Assembly (NCBI GenBank): GCA_035948855.1
Contig: DASZIT010000075.1
Coordinates: 1 to 64,000 of the forward strand
DNA: 64,000 nucleotides
Reading direction: 5' to 3'
DNA from: DASZIT01 sp035948855
Lineage (GTDB): Bacteria > Actinomycetota > Acidimicrobiia > Acidimicrobiales > RAAP-2
The notes beneath the pieces were generated by a model. That model saw nothing but the letters and a program-made list of their open reading frames with translations, searched no databases and was not told where the DNA came from. This document shows, one piece after another, positions 1 to 8,544 of this stretch; the first letter of the stretch is position 1; each line of letters begins with the position of its first letter. The position numbers and the translations under genes were made by a program.

Positions 1-966
1 CCCGGGCGGGGGATCAACCGCAGCCTCCAGCCCCGGGTGATCGCCCAGAACCTTGGCGCCCTGGCCGGCCTGGCGGTGGCCGTCATCGCCGCCCTCGGGT
101 TGGTGGCCCGGCGCCGGCCGAAGGTGGTGGTGTCGGTCGGAGGCTACGCGAGCCTGCCCGCCTCCTTCGGGGCGCTGGTGCTCGGAGTGCCGCTGGTGCT
201 GGTCAACGTGGACGCCGCCCCCGGGGTGGCCAATCGGCTGTTGGGACGGTTCGCCCGCGCCAGCGCGGTGGGGTGGAGCGGCACCCGGCTCCCGCGGGCG
301 GTGGTGACCGGAACCCCGGTGCGGCCGGAGATCGCCGCCGCCGGGCGTTCGATCGAAGATCGGCGGGCGGCCCGTCGGATCCTCGGGCTCCCGGTCGACC
401 GGGCCACCGTGGTGGTCTTCGGCGGATCCCTCGGGGCTCGCCGGATCAACGATGCGGTGCCCGGGCTGGCCGAGGCCTGGCGCGCCCGGGAGGACCGTTC
501 GATCTACCACATCGTGGGGCGGAGGGACTGGGAGGCGGTCGAGGCGGCCACCCCGCCGACCGGGGCCGCGGAGACCGTGCGCCGCGTCCCCTATGAGGAG
601 CGGATGGCCACCGTCTATTCGGCGGCCGACATCGTGGTCTGCCGGGCCGGAGCCATGACCGTCGCCGAACTGGCCGCGGCTGGGGTTCCGTCGGTGCTGG
701 TCCCGCTGCCGGGTGCCCCCGGCGACCATCAGACGGCCAATGCCCGGGTGCTCGAGCGGGCCGGGGCGGCGGTGGTGCTGCCCGACATCGAGTGTGACCC
801 GCCCCGACTGGCCGCCATCCTGGACGGGTTGCTGGCCGACCCCGACGCCCTGGACACCATGGGCCGGGCGGCCCGCTCCCTCGGGCGGCCGGACGCCGCC
901 GATGCCGGGGCGCGGGTGGTCGAGGACCATGCCCGGCGGGCTCCGCAACCAAAGGGGGTCCTATGA
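1..966 (+). CDS. murG: MurG, UDP-GlcNAc transferase (lipid I to lipid II), 5'-truncated by window edge
   Basis: Membrane-associated glycosyltransferase that adds GlcNAc to lipid I to form lipid II. The frame is open from base 1, and the reading G-R-G-I-N-R before the first GTG is typical internal MurG, so roughly the first 60-70 residues lie outside the window. Visible family motifs are S-V-G-G-Y-A-S-L-P near the start of the visible part and, in the C-terminal donor domain, A-G-A-M-T-V-A-E-L followed by a Q-x-x-N-A element. The usual H-E-Q-N before P-G-x-x-N-R reads V-N-V-D-A here, an oddity. The stop overlaps the murC start (ATGA). It is the first visible gene of a dcw cluster. Confidence 0.93.
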   Translation, partial: PGRGINRSLQPRVIAQNLGALAGLAVAVIAALGLVARRRPKVVVSVGGYASLPASFGALVLGVPLVLVNVDAAPGVANRLLGRFARASAVGWSGTRLPRAVVTGTPVRPEIAAAGRSIEDRRAARRILGLPVDRATVVVFGGSLGARRINDAVPGLAEAWRAREDRSIYHIVGRRDWEAVEAATPPTGAAETVRRVPYEERMATVYSAADIVVCRAGAMTVAELAAAGVPSVLVPLPGAPGDHQTANARVLERAGAAVVLPDIECDPPRLAAILDGLLADPDALDTMGRAARSLGRPDAADAGARVVEDHARRAPQPKGVL

Positions 967-2348
967 CCGATGCGCCCAGCCTCAATCTCTCCCGGCCGAT
1001 GTCGGTGCACGTGGTCGGGATCGGCGGTGCCGGGATGAGTGCGATCGCCATGGTGCTGGCCACCATGGGGCATACGGTGACCGGAAGCGATCTCAAGGAC
1101 TCGTCGGTCACCGAGCGGTTGCGGGCGGCGGGCATCCCGGTGGCGGTGGGCCACGCCGCCGCCAATGTCGGCGACGCCGACGTCGTCACCCGGTCGTCGG
1201 CGGTGAGCGATCGGAATCCTGAAGTCGCCGAGGCGGTCCGACGCGGCATCCCCGTCTACCGCCGGGCCGAGGCGCTGGCCGCCATCGCCGCCCTCCGGCG
1301 TTGCATCGCGGTGGCCGGAACCCACGGGAAGACCACCACCGCCTCCATGCTCGCCCTGATGTTGGTGGAGGCCGGGGTGCGCCCGTCGTTCATCATCGGC
1401 GGCGAGGTCAACGAGATCGGCACCAACGCGGTGTGGGACGACGGGGACTGGTTGGTGGTGGAGGCCGACGAGAGCGACGGGACCTTCCTCGCCCTCCAAC
1501 CCGAGATTGCCATCGTCACCAATGTGGAGGCCGACCATCTCGACCACTACGGCTCCTTCGACGGGGTGAAGACCGCCTTCGAGGAGTTCGTCGCCCACGC
1601 GTCGATGCCGCCGGTGGTGGGCGGGGATGACCCGGTGGCCTCCGAGATCGGCCGCCGCCACCACGGCGACACCGTCGGCGTCGGCGCCGACTGCAGCCGG
1701 AGGATGGTGAACATCGATCCGTCCCGGAGCTCGATCTCCTTCGATCTGCTCGACGGTGCGGGTGCCCCGCTCGGCCACCTGGCCATCCCCATCCCCGGTC
1801 TCCACAACGCCCGCAATGCGGCGGTGGCCACCGCCGCCGCCCTGGTCGCCGGTCTCCCCTTCGACGCCGCCGCCCGGGCCCTGGCCCGTTTCGCCGGCGT
1901 CGCTCGACGCTACGAGTTCCGGGGGGATGCCAACGGCGTCACCTTCGTCGACGACTACGCCCACCTGCCGAGCGAGGTCAAGGCGATGTTGGGCGCCGCC
2001 CAGGACGGCGGTTGGCAACGGGTGATCGCGGTGTTCCAACCCCACCGGTACAGCCGGACCCGGGCGTTGTGGCAGGAATTCGGCGACGCCTTCGCCGACG
2101 CCGACGTGGTGATGGTGACCGACGTCTACGGCGCCGGCGAGGCGCCGATTCCCGGGGTGTCCGGCGAGTTGGTGGTCGAGGCGGTCCGGCAGGCGGACCC
2201 GGGCAAGGACGTCCGCTACGTGCCCGGGCGGAGTGAGCTCCGCCAGCTCATCGAAGAGCTGGTCCGACCGGGCGACCTCGTCTTCACCCTCGGGGCCGGT
2301 GACCTCACCTCGCTTCCCGACGAACTGCTGGACGATCCGGGATGGTAG
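963..2348 (+). CDS. murC: MurC, UDP-N-acetylmuramate--L-alanine ligase
   Basis: Cytoplasmic ATP-dependent ligase that adds the first residue, L-alanine, of the peptidoglycan stem peptide. At 461 residues it matches family length. It has the N-terminal Rossmann-like motif G-I-G-G-A-G-M-S at residues 19-26, the ATP P-loop G-T-H-G-K-T-T-T at 119-126, and the Mur-ligase central signature E-A-D-E-S-D. The ATG start overlaps the murG stop (ATGA), implying translational coupling. murB starts 7 nt after its stop. Confidence 0.96.
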   Translation: MTDAPSLNLSRPMSVHVVGIGGAGMSAIAMVLATMGHTVTGSDLKDSSVTERLRAAGIPVAVGHAAANVGDADVVTRSSAVSDRNPEVAEAVRRGIPVYRRAEALAAIAALRRCIAVAGTHGKTTTASMLALMLVEAGVRPSFIIGGEVNEIGTNAVWDDGDWLVVEADESDGTFLALQPEIAIVTNVEADHLDHYGSFDGVKTAFEEFVAHASMPPVVGGDDPVASEIGRRHHGDTVGVGADCSRRMVNIDPSRSSISFDLLDGAGAPLGHLAIPIPGLHNARNAAVATAAALVAGLPFDAAARALARFAGVARRYEFRGDANGVTFVDDYAHLPSEVKAMLGAAQDGGWQRVIAVFQPHRYSRTRALWQEFGDAFADADVVMVTDVYGAGEAPIPGVSGELVVEAVRQADPGKDVRYVPGRSELRQLIEELVRPGDLVFTLGAGDLTSLPDELLDDPGW

Positions 2349-2355
2349 GCGGGCG

Positions 2356-3288
2356 TTGACGGCCACCTCCGACGAGCTGCGCGCCGTTGGAGAGGCGCTG
2401 GGGAGCCGGGCCCAACCGAACGCCCCGCTCGGGGTCCGTACCACCTATCGGGTGGGCGGGACCGCCGCCCTCCTGGTGGAGCCGGCCGACGAAGACGAGT
2501 TGCTGGCGGTGGCCCGAGCCGTCGACGGGTCCTCGGTCCCGGTGCTGGTCCTCGGCCGGGGCTCCAATCTCCTGGTCGCCGACCGAGGGTTTGCCGGGCT
2601 GGTGGTGGTGCTCGGGGACGGCTTCGCCGGGATCGAGGTCGAGGGCAACGAGGTGCTGGCCGGCGCAGCGGTCAGCCTGCCGGTTCTCGCCCGCCGCACC
2701 GCCGCCGCCGGCCTCTCCGGGCTGGAATGGGCGGTGGGGGTCCCCGGCTCGGTCGGCGGGGCCGTCCGGATGAACGCCGGCGGGCACGGCTCGGATACCT
2801 CCGCCACCCTGGTCAGCTATCGCTGGATCGACCTCCGGACGGCGAGGGCGGCGGAGGCCCCGGCCGACCAGCTGCACATGACCTACCGGCGTACCTCGCT
2901 GTCCGCCTCCGACGTGGTGGTGTCGGCCCGGTTCCGGCTGGTCGGCGGTGATCCCGATCTCGGGGCGGCGGCTATCGCCGACATCGTGCGCTGGCGGCGG
3001 GCCAACCAGCCGGGCGGGAGCAACGCCGGGTCGGTGTTCACCAACCCGGAAGGCGATTCGGCCGGCCGGCTCATCGAGGAGGCGGGGTTGAAGGGCTTCC
3101 GTCTCGGCAGCGCGCAGGTCTCCGAGAAACACGCCAACTTCATCCAGGCCGACGAGGGCGGCTCGGCGGACGACGTGGCCGTCCTGATCGCGCAGGTCCA
3201 GGCGAAGGTGGCGGCCACGACCGGTGTCGCCCTCACCACCGAGGTGCGGATGGTCGGCTTCGACTCCGCGACACCGGACCAGCCGTGA
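2356..3288 (+). CDS. murB: MurB, UDP-N-acetylenolpyruvoylglucosamine reductase
   Basis: FAD/NADPH enzyme that reduces UDP-GlcNAc-enolpyruvate to UDP-MurNAc. I chose TTG at 2356: it lies 7 nt after the murC stop behind a G-rich GGCGGG stretch and gives 310 residues, while farther upstream the same frame runs inside murC and is not MurB-like. FAD-binding motifs G-R-G-S-N-L-L-V and V-P-G-S-V-G-G-A are present. The C-terminal G-S-V-F-x-N-P contains the family's catalytic serine region, followed by A-G-R-L-I-E-E-A-G-L-K-G. The stop overlaps the ftsQ GTG. Confidence 0.94.
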   Translation: MTATSDELRAVGEALGSRAQPNAPLGVRTTYRVGGTAALLVEPADEDELLAVARAVDGSSVPVLVLGRGSNLLVADRGFAGLVVVLGDGFAGIEVEGNEVLAGAAVSLPVLARRTAAAGLSGLEWAVGVPGSVGGAVRMNAGGHGSDTSATLVSYRWIDLRTARAAEAPADQLHMTYRRTSLSASDVVVSARFRLVGGDPDLGAAAIADIVRWRRANQPGGSNAGSVFTNPEGDSAGRLIEEAGLKGFRLGSAQVSEKHANFIQADEGGSADDVAVLIAQVQAKVAATTGVALTTEVRMVGFDSATPDQP

Positions 3289-4088
3289 CGCCGCCCGCCC
3301 GCCGCCCGCCGGGTCCCCGGCCGCCCATCGACCCGCGGATCCGTCAGCGCCGCCAGGCGGTCCAGCGCGGCGCCGGCCGGCGCCGGCTGCGGGTCGTGAT
3401 CGCGGTGGTGGTGGTGGCGGTGATCATCGGCGGGGGACTCGCCCTCCTCCACACCTCGTTCTTCTCGGCGCGGGTGGTGACGGTGACCGGTGCCCATGCC
3501 CACACCCCTACCGCCGACATCGTCAACGCCGCCGGCCTGGGCCATCGGCCGTTGTTGGTCAACGTGAACGCGGGCGCCGCCGAGGCCGGCATCCGGGCCC
3601 TCCCGTTCATCCGTACCGCCCAGGTCACCCGGCACTGGCCCGACGGGGTGCAGGTGACGGTGACCGAACGGGTGCCGGTGGCGGTGGTGGCCGGCGCGTC
3701 GGGCTCCTGGGCCCAGGTGGACGCCACCGGGCGGGTCCTGGCTGTGCAACCGACCCGGCCGCCGGGGCTGGTGCAGCTGGTGGTCACCGCGCCCACCGGC
3801 CCGGTGTCACCCGCCCGGCTTGGACAGGCATTGCCGTCGTTGGCCGATTCCGGTCTGCAGGTATGCAAGACGCTGCCCCTGGCGTTTTCCGCCCAGGTGG
3901 TCTCGGTCAACGTGGCGCCGGACCGAACTGTCGACCTCGCCCTCAACTCGGGACTCACGGTGGTGATGGGCACCGTCTCCGATCTCACCGTGAAGTACCA
4001 GGACGTGGCCAGCATCATCGCCCACGCATCACTCAAGGGAATGAAAACCATTGACGTAACTGTTCCCGGGGCGCCCACCGTGAGTTGA
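3285..4088 (+). CDS. ftsQ: FtsQ/DivIB-type division protein with POTRA domain
   Basis: Bitopic membrane protein of the divisome that recruits or regulates FtsL/FtsB and FtsW/FtsI. The GTG start overlaps the murB stop (GTGA). A proline/arginine-rich cytoplasmic tail of about 35 residues is followed by one hydrophobic segment at about 37-56 and then a POTRA domain, with V-V-T-V-T-G-A near its start and the F-I-R-T-A-Q-V-T-R-H-W-P-D element. The C-terminal part is weakly conserved, as usual for FtsQ. Position between murB and ftsZ supports the call. Confidence 0.88.
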   Translation: MTPPARRPPGPRPPIDPRIRQRRQAVQRGAGRRRLRVVIAVVVVAVIIGGGLALLHTSFFSARVVTVTGAHAHTPTADIVNAAGLGHRPLLVNVNAGAAEAGIRALPFIRTAQVTRHWPDGVQVTVTERVPVAVVAGASGSWAQVDATGRVLAVQPTRPPGLVQLVVTAPTGPVSPARLGQALPSLADSGLQVCKTLPLAFSAQVVSVNVAPDRTVDLALNSGLTVVMGTVSDLTVKYQDVASIIAHASLKGMKTIDVTVPGAPTVS

Positions 4089-4149
4089 CGGGCACCATCC
4101 CTCACCTGGGAGTCGAGACGAATTAAGCTCTTGACAACGTCGAGGTTGC

Positions 4150-4178
4150 TTGACCAGGTACTCCATGAACCGTATCGT
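4150..4178 (+). promoter_or_regulatory. Candidate sigma-70-type promoter of ftsZ
   Basis: TTGACC (4150-4155), 17 nt spacer, TATCGT (4173-4178), inside the 147-nt gap between ftsQ and ftsZ. It would give a leader of about 50 nt. The same -10 hexamer with a 17-nt spacer is seen upstream of the DksA-like gene. A separate TTGACA at 4131-4136 has no good -10 partner. Confidence 0.5.
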
Positions 4179-4235
4179 TATGACGAACTCGCTGGTTGGA
4201 ACGGTTTCAACCTTTGGTCGAGGGTAAGGGAATAC

Positions 4236-5360
4236 ATGACCGTTCCTGCTCAGAACAATTACTTCGCCGTCATCAAGGTGGTAGGGGTGGGAGGCGGCGG
4301 CGTGAACGCCGTCAACCGAATGATCGACGCCGGATTGCGCGGGGTCGAGTTCATCGCTACCAACACCGACGCCCAGGCGCTCCTGATGAGCGACGCCGAT
4401 CTCAAGCTGGACATCGGCCGTCAGCTGACCCGGGGGCTGGGTGCCGGAAGTGACCCCGAAATCGGGCGGTTGGCAGCCGAGGAACACCGGTCGGAGATCG
4501 AGGAGGCGCTGAAGGGCGCCGACATGGTGTTCATCACCGCCGGCAAGGGTGGCGGCACCGGCACCGGCGCCGCCCCGGTGGTGGCGGAGATCGCCAAGAG
4601 CCTGGGCGCCCTCACCATCGGCGTCGTCACCCGTCCGTTCACCTTCGAGGGCCGTCGCCGCTCGGTGCAGGCCGAAGCCGGCATCCAGAACCTCAAGGAG
4701 AAGGTCGACACCCTCATCATCATCCCCAACGACCGGTTGCTGACGGTGTCGAGCGAGAAGACCTCCATGGTCAACGCGTTCAAGATGGCCGACGAAGTCC
4801 TCATGCAGGGCGTCCAGGGCATCACCAGCCTGATCACCATTCCCGGTTTGATCAACACCGACTTTGCCGACGTGAAGATGATCATGAGCAATGCCGGCAC
4901 CGCCATCATGGGGATCGGCTCGGCCACCGGTGAGGGGCGGTCGGTGAACGCCGCCCGGGCCGCCATCACCAGCCCGCTGTTGGAGGCGTCAATCGAAGGC
5001 GCCCGAGGCATCCTTCTCAACATCGCCGGCGGCCCCGATCTCGGGCTCTTCGAAGTCAACGAGGCTGCCGAGATCATCCACGGGGTGGCCCATCCCGATG
5101 CCAACATCATCTTCGGCAGCGTGATCGACGAGGAGATGGGCGACGAAGTCCGGGTCACCGTGATCGCCGCTGGATTCGAACGCTGGGAGTCGGGCGGCCG
5201 GGGTTCGGCCGAGCCGGCCCACACCAACGCCGGCCGGGACGAGGGTCACAGCAAGGTGCTCGGTTTGGAGACGGCCCACGAGGACATCTTCGCTTCGCCG
5301 ACCGATGACGACCTCGACCTCGGGGACGACGACTTCGACGTCCCGTCCTTCCTTCGCTGA
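4236..5360 (+). CDS. ftsZ: FtsZ, tubulin-like division GTPase
   Basis: Polymerising GTPase that forms the cytokinetic Z ring. I chose ATG 4236 over upstream in-frame starts because translation then begins M-T-V-P-A-Q-N-N-Y, close to the actinobacterial FtsZ N-terminus, and AGGG lies 5 nt upstream. The product has 374 residues. The glycine-rich G-V-G-G-G-G-V-N motif near the N-terminus and the tubulin signature G-G-G-T-G-T-G at about 105 bind GTP. An acidic linker leads to the C-terminal peptide D-V-P-S-F-L-R, the docking site for SepF in actinobacteria. No ftsA is present nearby, as expected. Confidence 0.97.
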   Translation: MTVPAQNNYFAVIKVVGVGGGGVNAVNRMIDAGLRGVEFIATNTDAQALLMSDADLKLDIGRQLTRGLGAGSDPEIGRLAAEEHRSEIEEALKGADMVFITAGKGGGTGTGAAPVVAEIAKSLGALTIGVVTRPFTFEGRRRSVQAEAGIQNLKEKVDTLIIIPNDRLLTVSSEKTSMVNAFKMADEVLMQGVQGITSLITIPGLINTDFADVKMIMSNAGTAIMGIGSATGEGRSVNAARAAITSPLLEASIEGARGILLNIAGGPDLGLFEVNEAAEIIHGVAHPDANIIFGSVIDEEMGDEVRVTVIAAGFERWESGGRGSAEPAHTNAGRDEGHSKVLGLETAHEDIFASPTDDDLDLGDDDFDVPSFLR

Positions 5361-6100
5361 CCCGGAGCCGCACGCCAGTCATCGTCACCGTCGCCGGAGA
5401 CATCCGGGCGGGGTGGTCGGACCGCTCGCATGGGGATCAACGGTGGTCGGCGGGGGCCGGGGATCCGCTCGACCGGTTCGCCGCCCAGGCGTCCGGGGGC
5501 GGTCCCGTCCGCTGGCGCCTCCACCGACTCCGGCAAGTCCACGGAGCCGAGATCCGTATCATCAGCGACACCGGCACCGGGACAGGGCGCGACGATGACC
5601 CGGCTGACCGGTTCCCGGAGGGTGACGGGTTGGTGTCGGTCTCCCCGTCGGTGGGTCTGGTGGTGCTGACCGCCGACTGCGCGTCGATCGCGCTGGGGAG
5701 CGACGAAGGAGTGTTCGCCGCCGTCCACGCCGGATGGCGGGGCCTGCGGGAGGGCGTCGTCGAAGCCGCCGCCGCCGCCATGCGCGGCCTCGGGGCCACC
5801 ACCGTCCGCGGCGCGGTGGGTCCCACCATCCATGCCGAGTGCTACCCGTTCTCCGCGGTGGATCTGGACTCGGTGGCCTCGAGGTACGGCGACAGCGTCC
5901 GCTCGGTGACGGCGACCGGTCATGCGGCGCTGGACCTGCCCGCCACCGTCGCCGCCGCCTTCCAGGCGGCCGGCGTGGAGGCTGTCCCCGGTGTCGATGG
6001 GTGCACGTCCTGCGATGAGCGGTACTTCTCGCATCGGGGGCGGGCGGAGGTGGAACGCCAGGCGCTGCTGGTGTGGTCGACGGCCGGGGACCACCGGTGA
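5357..6100 (+). CDS. pgeF: PgeF/YfiH-type multicopper-oxidase-like purine nucleoside phosphorylase / peptidoglycan editing factor, CTG start
   Basis: YfiH/DUF152 family; characterised members remove misincorporated serine from peptidoglycan precursors or act on purine nucleosides. The conserved metal triad is H62 (Q-V-H-G-A), C108 (T-A-D-C) and H124 (V-H-A-G-W-R-G). H62 lies upstream of the first TTG/GTG (5630), so that start would remove a third of the domain. The frame is open back to a stop at 5306 and contains no ATG, GTG or TTG before 5630. CTG at 5357 overlaps the ftsZ stop (CTGA) and gives 247 residues, the normal family length. The gene ends in GTGA shared with yggS. Confidence 0.85.
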   Translation: MTRSRTPVIVTVAGDIRAGWSDRSHGDQRWSAGAGDPLDRFAAQASGGGPVRWRLHRLRQVHGAEIRIISDTGTGTGRDDDPADRFPEGDGLVSVSPSVGLVVLTADCASIALGSDEGVFAAVHAGWRGLREGVVEAAAAAMRGLGATTVRGAVGPTIHAECYPFSAVDLDSVASRYGDSVRSVTATGHAALDLPATVAAAFQAAGVEAVPGVDGCTSCDERYFSHRGRAEVERQALLVWSTAGDHR

Positions 6101-6774
6101 CCACCCCGACCGGGTTCCGGGCCGAGGACGTCGCCGACCGCCTGGCCGGGGTCCGCCAACGCATCGCTTCGGCCACCTCGGACCCGTCGTCGGTGACCGT
6201 GATCGCGGTGACCAAGGGTTTCGGCGACGACGCGGTGCGGGCCGCCCTCGGGGCCGGCATCGTCGACATCGGGGAGAACTACGCCGACGAGCTGGTGGCG
6301 AAGGCCGCGGCCATCGATGACCGCGAGGCGGTGCCCCGGTGGCACTTCCTGGGCTCCATCCAGCGGAACAAGGTCGCCCGGCTCGCCCCCCTGGTGGCGT
6401 GCTGGCAGGGGGTCAGCCGCCTGGAGGAGGGACGGGCCATCGCCAAGCGGCGGCCGGGGGCGGGGGTGCTCATCCAGGTGGATATCGCCGGGATCCCGGG
6501 CCGGGGCGGCTGCGAGCCGGCGGGCGTCCCCGGGTTGGTGTCGGCCGTCCGCGACCAAGGTCTGGCGGTGGCCGGCCTGATGGCCGTCGGGCCGCCGGGC
6601 CCACCGGAGGGTTCCCGAGCCGGGTTCCGGGCGGTGACCGCGCTGGCCGACCGGCTTGACCTGCCGGTTCGTTCCCTGGGAATGACCGAGGACCTCGAGG
6701 TGGCGGTGGCGGAAGGGTCGACGATGGTGCGCATCGGAAGGGGTCTTTTCGGGGACCGTCCCGCCAGAGACTGA
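6097..6774 (+). CDS. YggS/PLPBP family pyridoxal-phosphate homeostasis protein
   Basis: PLP-binding TIM-barrel protein, homologous to the N-terminal domain of alanine racemase, that buffers free pyridoxal phosphate. GTG at 6097 overlaps the pgeF stop (GTGA) and gives 225 residues. The PLP lysine is K40 in A-V-T-K-G. Other family features are I-G-E-N-Y, W-H-F-L-G-S-I-Q-R-N-K, and a C-terminal S-L-G-M-T-E-D-L-E with the phosphate-binding V-R-I-G-R-G-L-F. Conserved neighbour of sepF and pgeF in Gram-positive dcw clusters. Confidence 0.93.
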   Translation: MTTPTGFRAEDVADRLAGVRQRIASATSDPSSVTVIAVTKGFGDDAVRAALGAGIVDIGENYADELVAKAAAIDDREAVPRWHFLGSIQRNKVARLAPLVACWQGVSRLEEGRAIAKRRPGAGVLIQVDIAGIPGRGGCEPAGVPGLVSAVRDQGLAVAGLMAVGPPGPPEGSRAGFRAVTALADRLDLPVRSLGMTEDLEVAVAEGSTMVRIGRGLFGDRPARD

Positions 6775-6833
6775 CCCGCCGGGTATCCACCCACCGTGCG
6801 AGTCAGGCACTACGCTGTCGATCGGAGGGAAAG

Positions 6834-7391
6834 ATGGCAGCCTCATTCATGAAGAAGACGATGGCCTATCTCGGCCTCGTCGATGACGACTACGACGACT
6901 ACGACTACGACGAGCCGCGTGGCCCGGCGGCGATCAGTCACGCCCCCCAGCGTCCGAGGCGGATGGACGAGCGGGACGACCCGATGCCCGCCGTCTCCCC
7001 CAGCCGGATCCGGACCCTCCCGCTGGAGGAGCCGCCCGGCCCGGTCCCGGTCGCCCAGCAGCCGACCATCGCCGCCCGCCCGTCGTCCATCCGGCCCATA
7101 TCCGCGGAGGCCGCCGGGGCCAAGGTCCACGTGGTGGCGCCCAACCGGTTTGCCGATGCCCAGGAGATCGCCAACCGGCTGATGGCCAACCAACCGGTGA
7201 TCGTCAACCTCCAGAACGGCGACCGTGACCTCCAGCGGAGGATGATCGACTTCTGCAGCGGGGTCACCTATGCATTGGCCGGCGGGATGGAGCGGGTGGC
7301 CGACGAAGTGTTCCTACTCACGCCCTCCAATGTGAAGGTGTCGGAAGAGGAGCGGGCGCGTTTGACCGAGCGGGGTCTGGTAAACCCCTGA
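6834..7391 (+). CDS. sepF: SepF, membrane anchor of the Z ring
   Basis: SepF binds membrane and the FtsZ C-terminal peptide and replaces FtsA in actinobacteria. The 185 residues begin with a hydrophobic/basic N-terminus (membrane-targeting helix), followed by an Asp/Tyr-rich run at residues 17-27, then a proline-rich linker. The DUF552 core (about 95-175) contains V-I-V-N-L-Q and the D-F-C-S-G-x-x-Y-A-L-x-G-G-M motif, followed by F-L-L-T-P. Shine-Dalgarno GGAGGGA lies just upstream, and a TACGCT -10-like hexamer occurs around 6811. Confidence 0.95.
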   Translation: MAASFMKKTMAYLGLVDDDYDDYDYDEPRGPAAISHAPQRPRRMDERDDPMPAVSPSRIRTLPLEEPPGPVPVAQQPTIAARPSSIRPISAEAAGAKVHVVAPNRFADAQEIANRLMANQPVIVNLQNGDRDLQRRMIDFCSGVTYALAGGMERVADEVFLLTPSNVKVSEEERARLTERGLVNP

Positions 7392-7429
7392 ACCGTCCGG
7401 CGGACCCTGCCGGGATAGTCTGAGCAGCC

Positions 7430-7690
7430 ATGTTGCGTTTGATCGGTTACCTGCTCGAGATCTATGTCTTCGTGTTGATCGCCTACTCGCTGCTCAGCTG
7501 GGTGCAGCCCCGCTACGACTCGCCGATCCGCCGGATCCAGAAGGTGCTCGCCGCGGTGTGCGATCCGGTCCTCAATCTGGTGCGCCGGGTGATTCCCACC
7601 GCCCGCATCGGGGGGGTCGGACTCGACCTGTCGGTCCTGGTGGTCATCCTGGTCATCCAGGTGATCATTCTTCCCCTGGTGCTGGGATGA
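7430..7690 (+). CDS. YggT family membrane protein
   Basis: Small integral membrane protein (86 residues) with two hydrophobic segments at about 3-24 and 62-85, separated by a conserved polar region containing D-P-V-L-N-x-x-R-R-x-I-P. YggT proteins are constant neighbours of sepF; their role is unsettled, with links to division or osmotic tolerance. TAGTCT (7416-7421) ends 8 nt before the ATG and no clear Shine-Dalgarno is visible, so a leaderless transcript is possible. The stop overlaps the divIVA start (ATGA). Confidence 0.88.
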   Translation: MLRLIGYLLEIYVFVLIAYSLLSWVQPRYDSPIRRIQKVLAAVCDPVLNLVRRVIPTARIGGVGLDLSVLVVILVIQVIILPLVLG

Positions 7691-8541
7691 AACGGCGGAA
7701 GGACCGCCAGGACGCCGAAGACGGGGCGCCTGCGGACCCCGAAATTCCATCCACGGGCCATCAGCCCAGCCCAGCTAGCATGGCGGGCATGGCTTCGTCA
7801 CAATCAGCACTTGATTCACTACGGACCGTCGAGTTCCGCGAGACCCTCAAGGGATACCACCGGGATGACGTGGACGAGTACCTGGAGAAGGCCGCGGTCG
7901 AGGCTGAAGGGTTGCAGGAGCAGCTCCGCCAGGCCAACGAGCGGCTCCGCCAGGCCGGGGAGCGCATCTCCCAGCTGGAGTCGGCCGAGCCGCGTCCGGC
8001 GGCCGCCGCCGCCGCTCAGGATGCGGGACTGGCCGACGAGACCCTGCAGCGCACCCTGCTGCTGGCCCAGAAATTCGTCGACGAGACCAAGGCCGACGCC
8101 GAGTCCCGGGCGTCCAAGCTGGTGGCCGAGGCCGAGGCTCACGCCCGCAGCGTCCGGGCCACCGCCGAGTCGAACGTGGCCCAGATCACCGCGGATTCCG
8201 AGCGCCGGTTGCGGGAGGAAGTCACCCGCCTCGAAGGGATCCGAGTGCAGCTCACCGGCGACGTGGAGGCCATGGCCCGCCATCTCGAGGCCGAGCGCCA
8301 GCGGTTGCGGGCCGCCCTCACCGAAGTCATCAAGTGGGTGGACGACAACGTGCAACCCGCGGCCGCCCTGGCCGGGCGACCCGCCGCCTCCGCCGCCCAA
8401 CCGGCGGGCGGATCCTCCGAGCGTCCGGCACCGGGGTCACCGGCCGGCCAACCCCGGCCTCCGGCCCCCGAGACCAACCAACCGGCGGGCGCCCGGAGCA
8501 TGCCCAAGTCGGGAGAGGCGGCCCCGGCCCGTCCGAGCTGA
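7687..8541 (+). CDS. divIVA: DivIVA/Wag31-type polar coiled-coil protein
   Basis: Curvature-sensing scaffold that marks poles and septa and directs polar growth in actinobacteria. I chose ATG 7687 because it overlaps the yggT stop (ATGA). Internal ATGs at 7780 and 7789 are alternatives that would drop a polar 31-34 residue extension. The DivIVA domain is recognised by V-E-F-R-E-T-L-K-G-Y-H-R-D-D-V-D-E-Y-L, followed by two long coiled coils (about 70-220). A disordered Ala/Pro-rich tail of about 65 residues ends the 284-residue product. Confidence 0.9.
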   Translation: MKRRKDRQDAEDGAPADPEIPSTGHQPSPASMAGMASSQSALDSLRTVEFRETLKGYHRDDVDEYLEKAAVEAEGLQEQLRQANERLRQAGERISQLESAEPRPAAAAAAQDAGLADETLQRTLLLAQKFVDETKADAESRASKLVAEAEAHARSVRATAESNVAQITADSERRLREEVTRLEGIRVQLTGDVEAMARHLEAERQRLRAALTEVIKWVDDNVQPAAALAGRPAASAAQPAGGSSERPAPGSPAGQPRPPAPETNQPAGARSMPKSGEAAPARPS

Positions 8542-8544
8542 GCG

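Noticed and set aside
729..2444. 571-codon minus-strand frame opposite murG-murC-murB
   Set aside because: Antisense of three well-supported genes, no recognisable motif.
4131..4136. Perfect TTGACA upstream of ftsZ as -35 box
   Set aside because: No acceptable -10 hexamer lies 16-18 nt downstream; TTGACC/TATCGT at 4150-4178 fits better.
5630..6100. pgeF starting at TTG 5630
   Set aside because: It would remove the conserved Q-V-H-G ligand and about 90 residues of the domain; retained only as an automated-annotation artefact to watch for.
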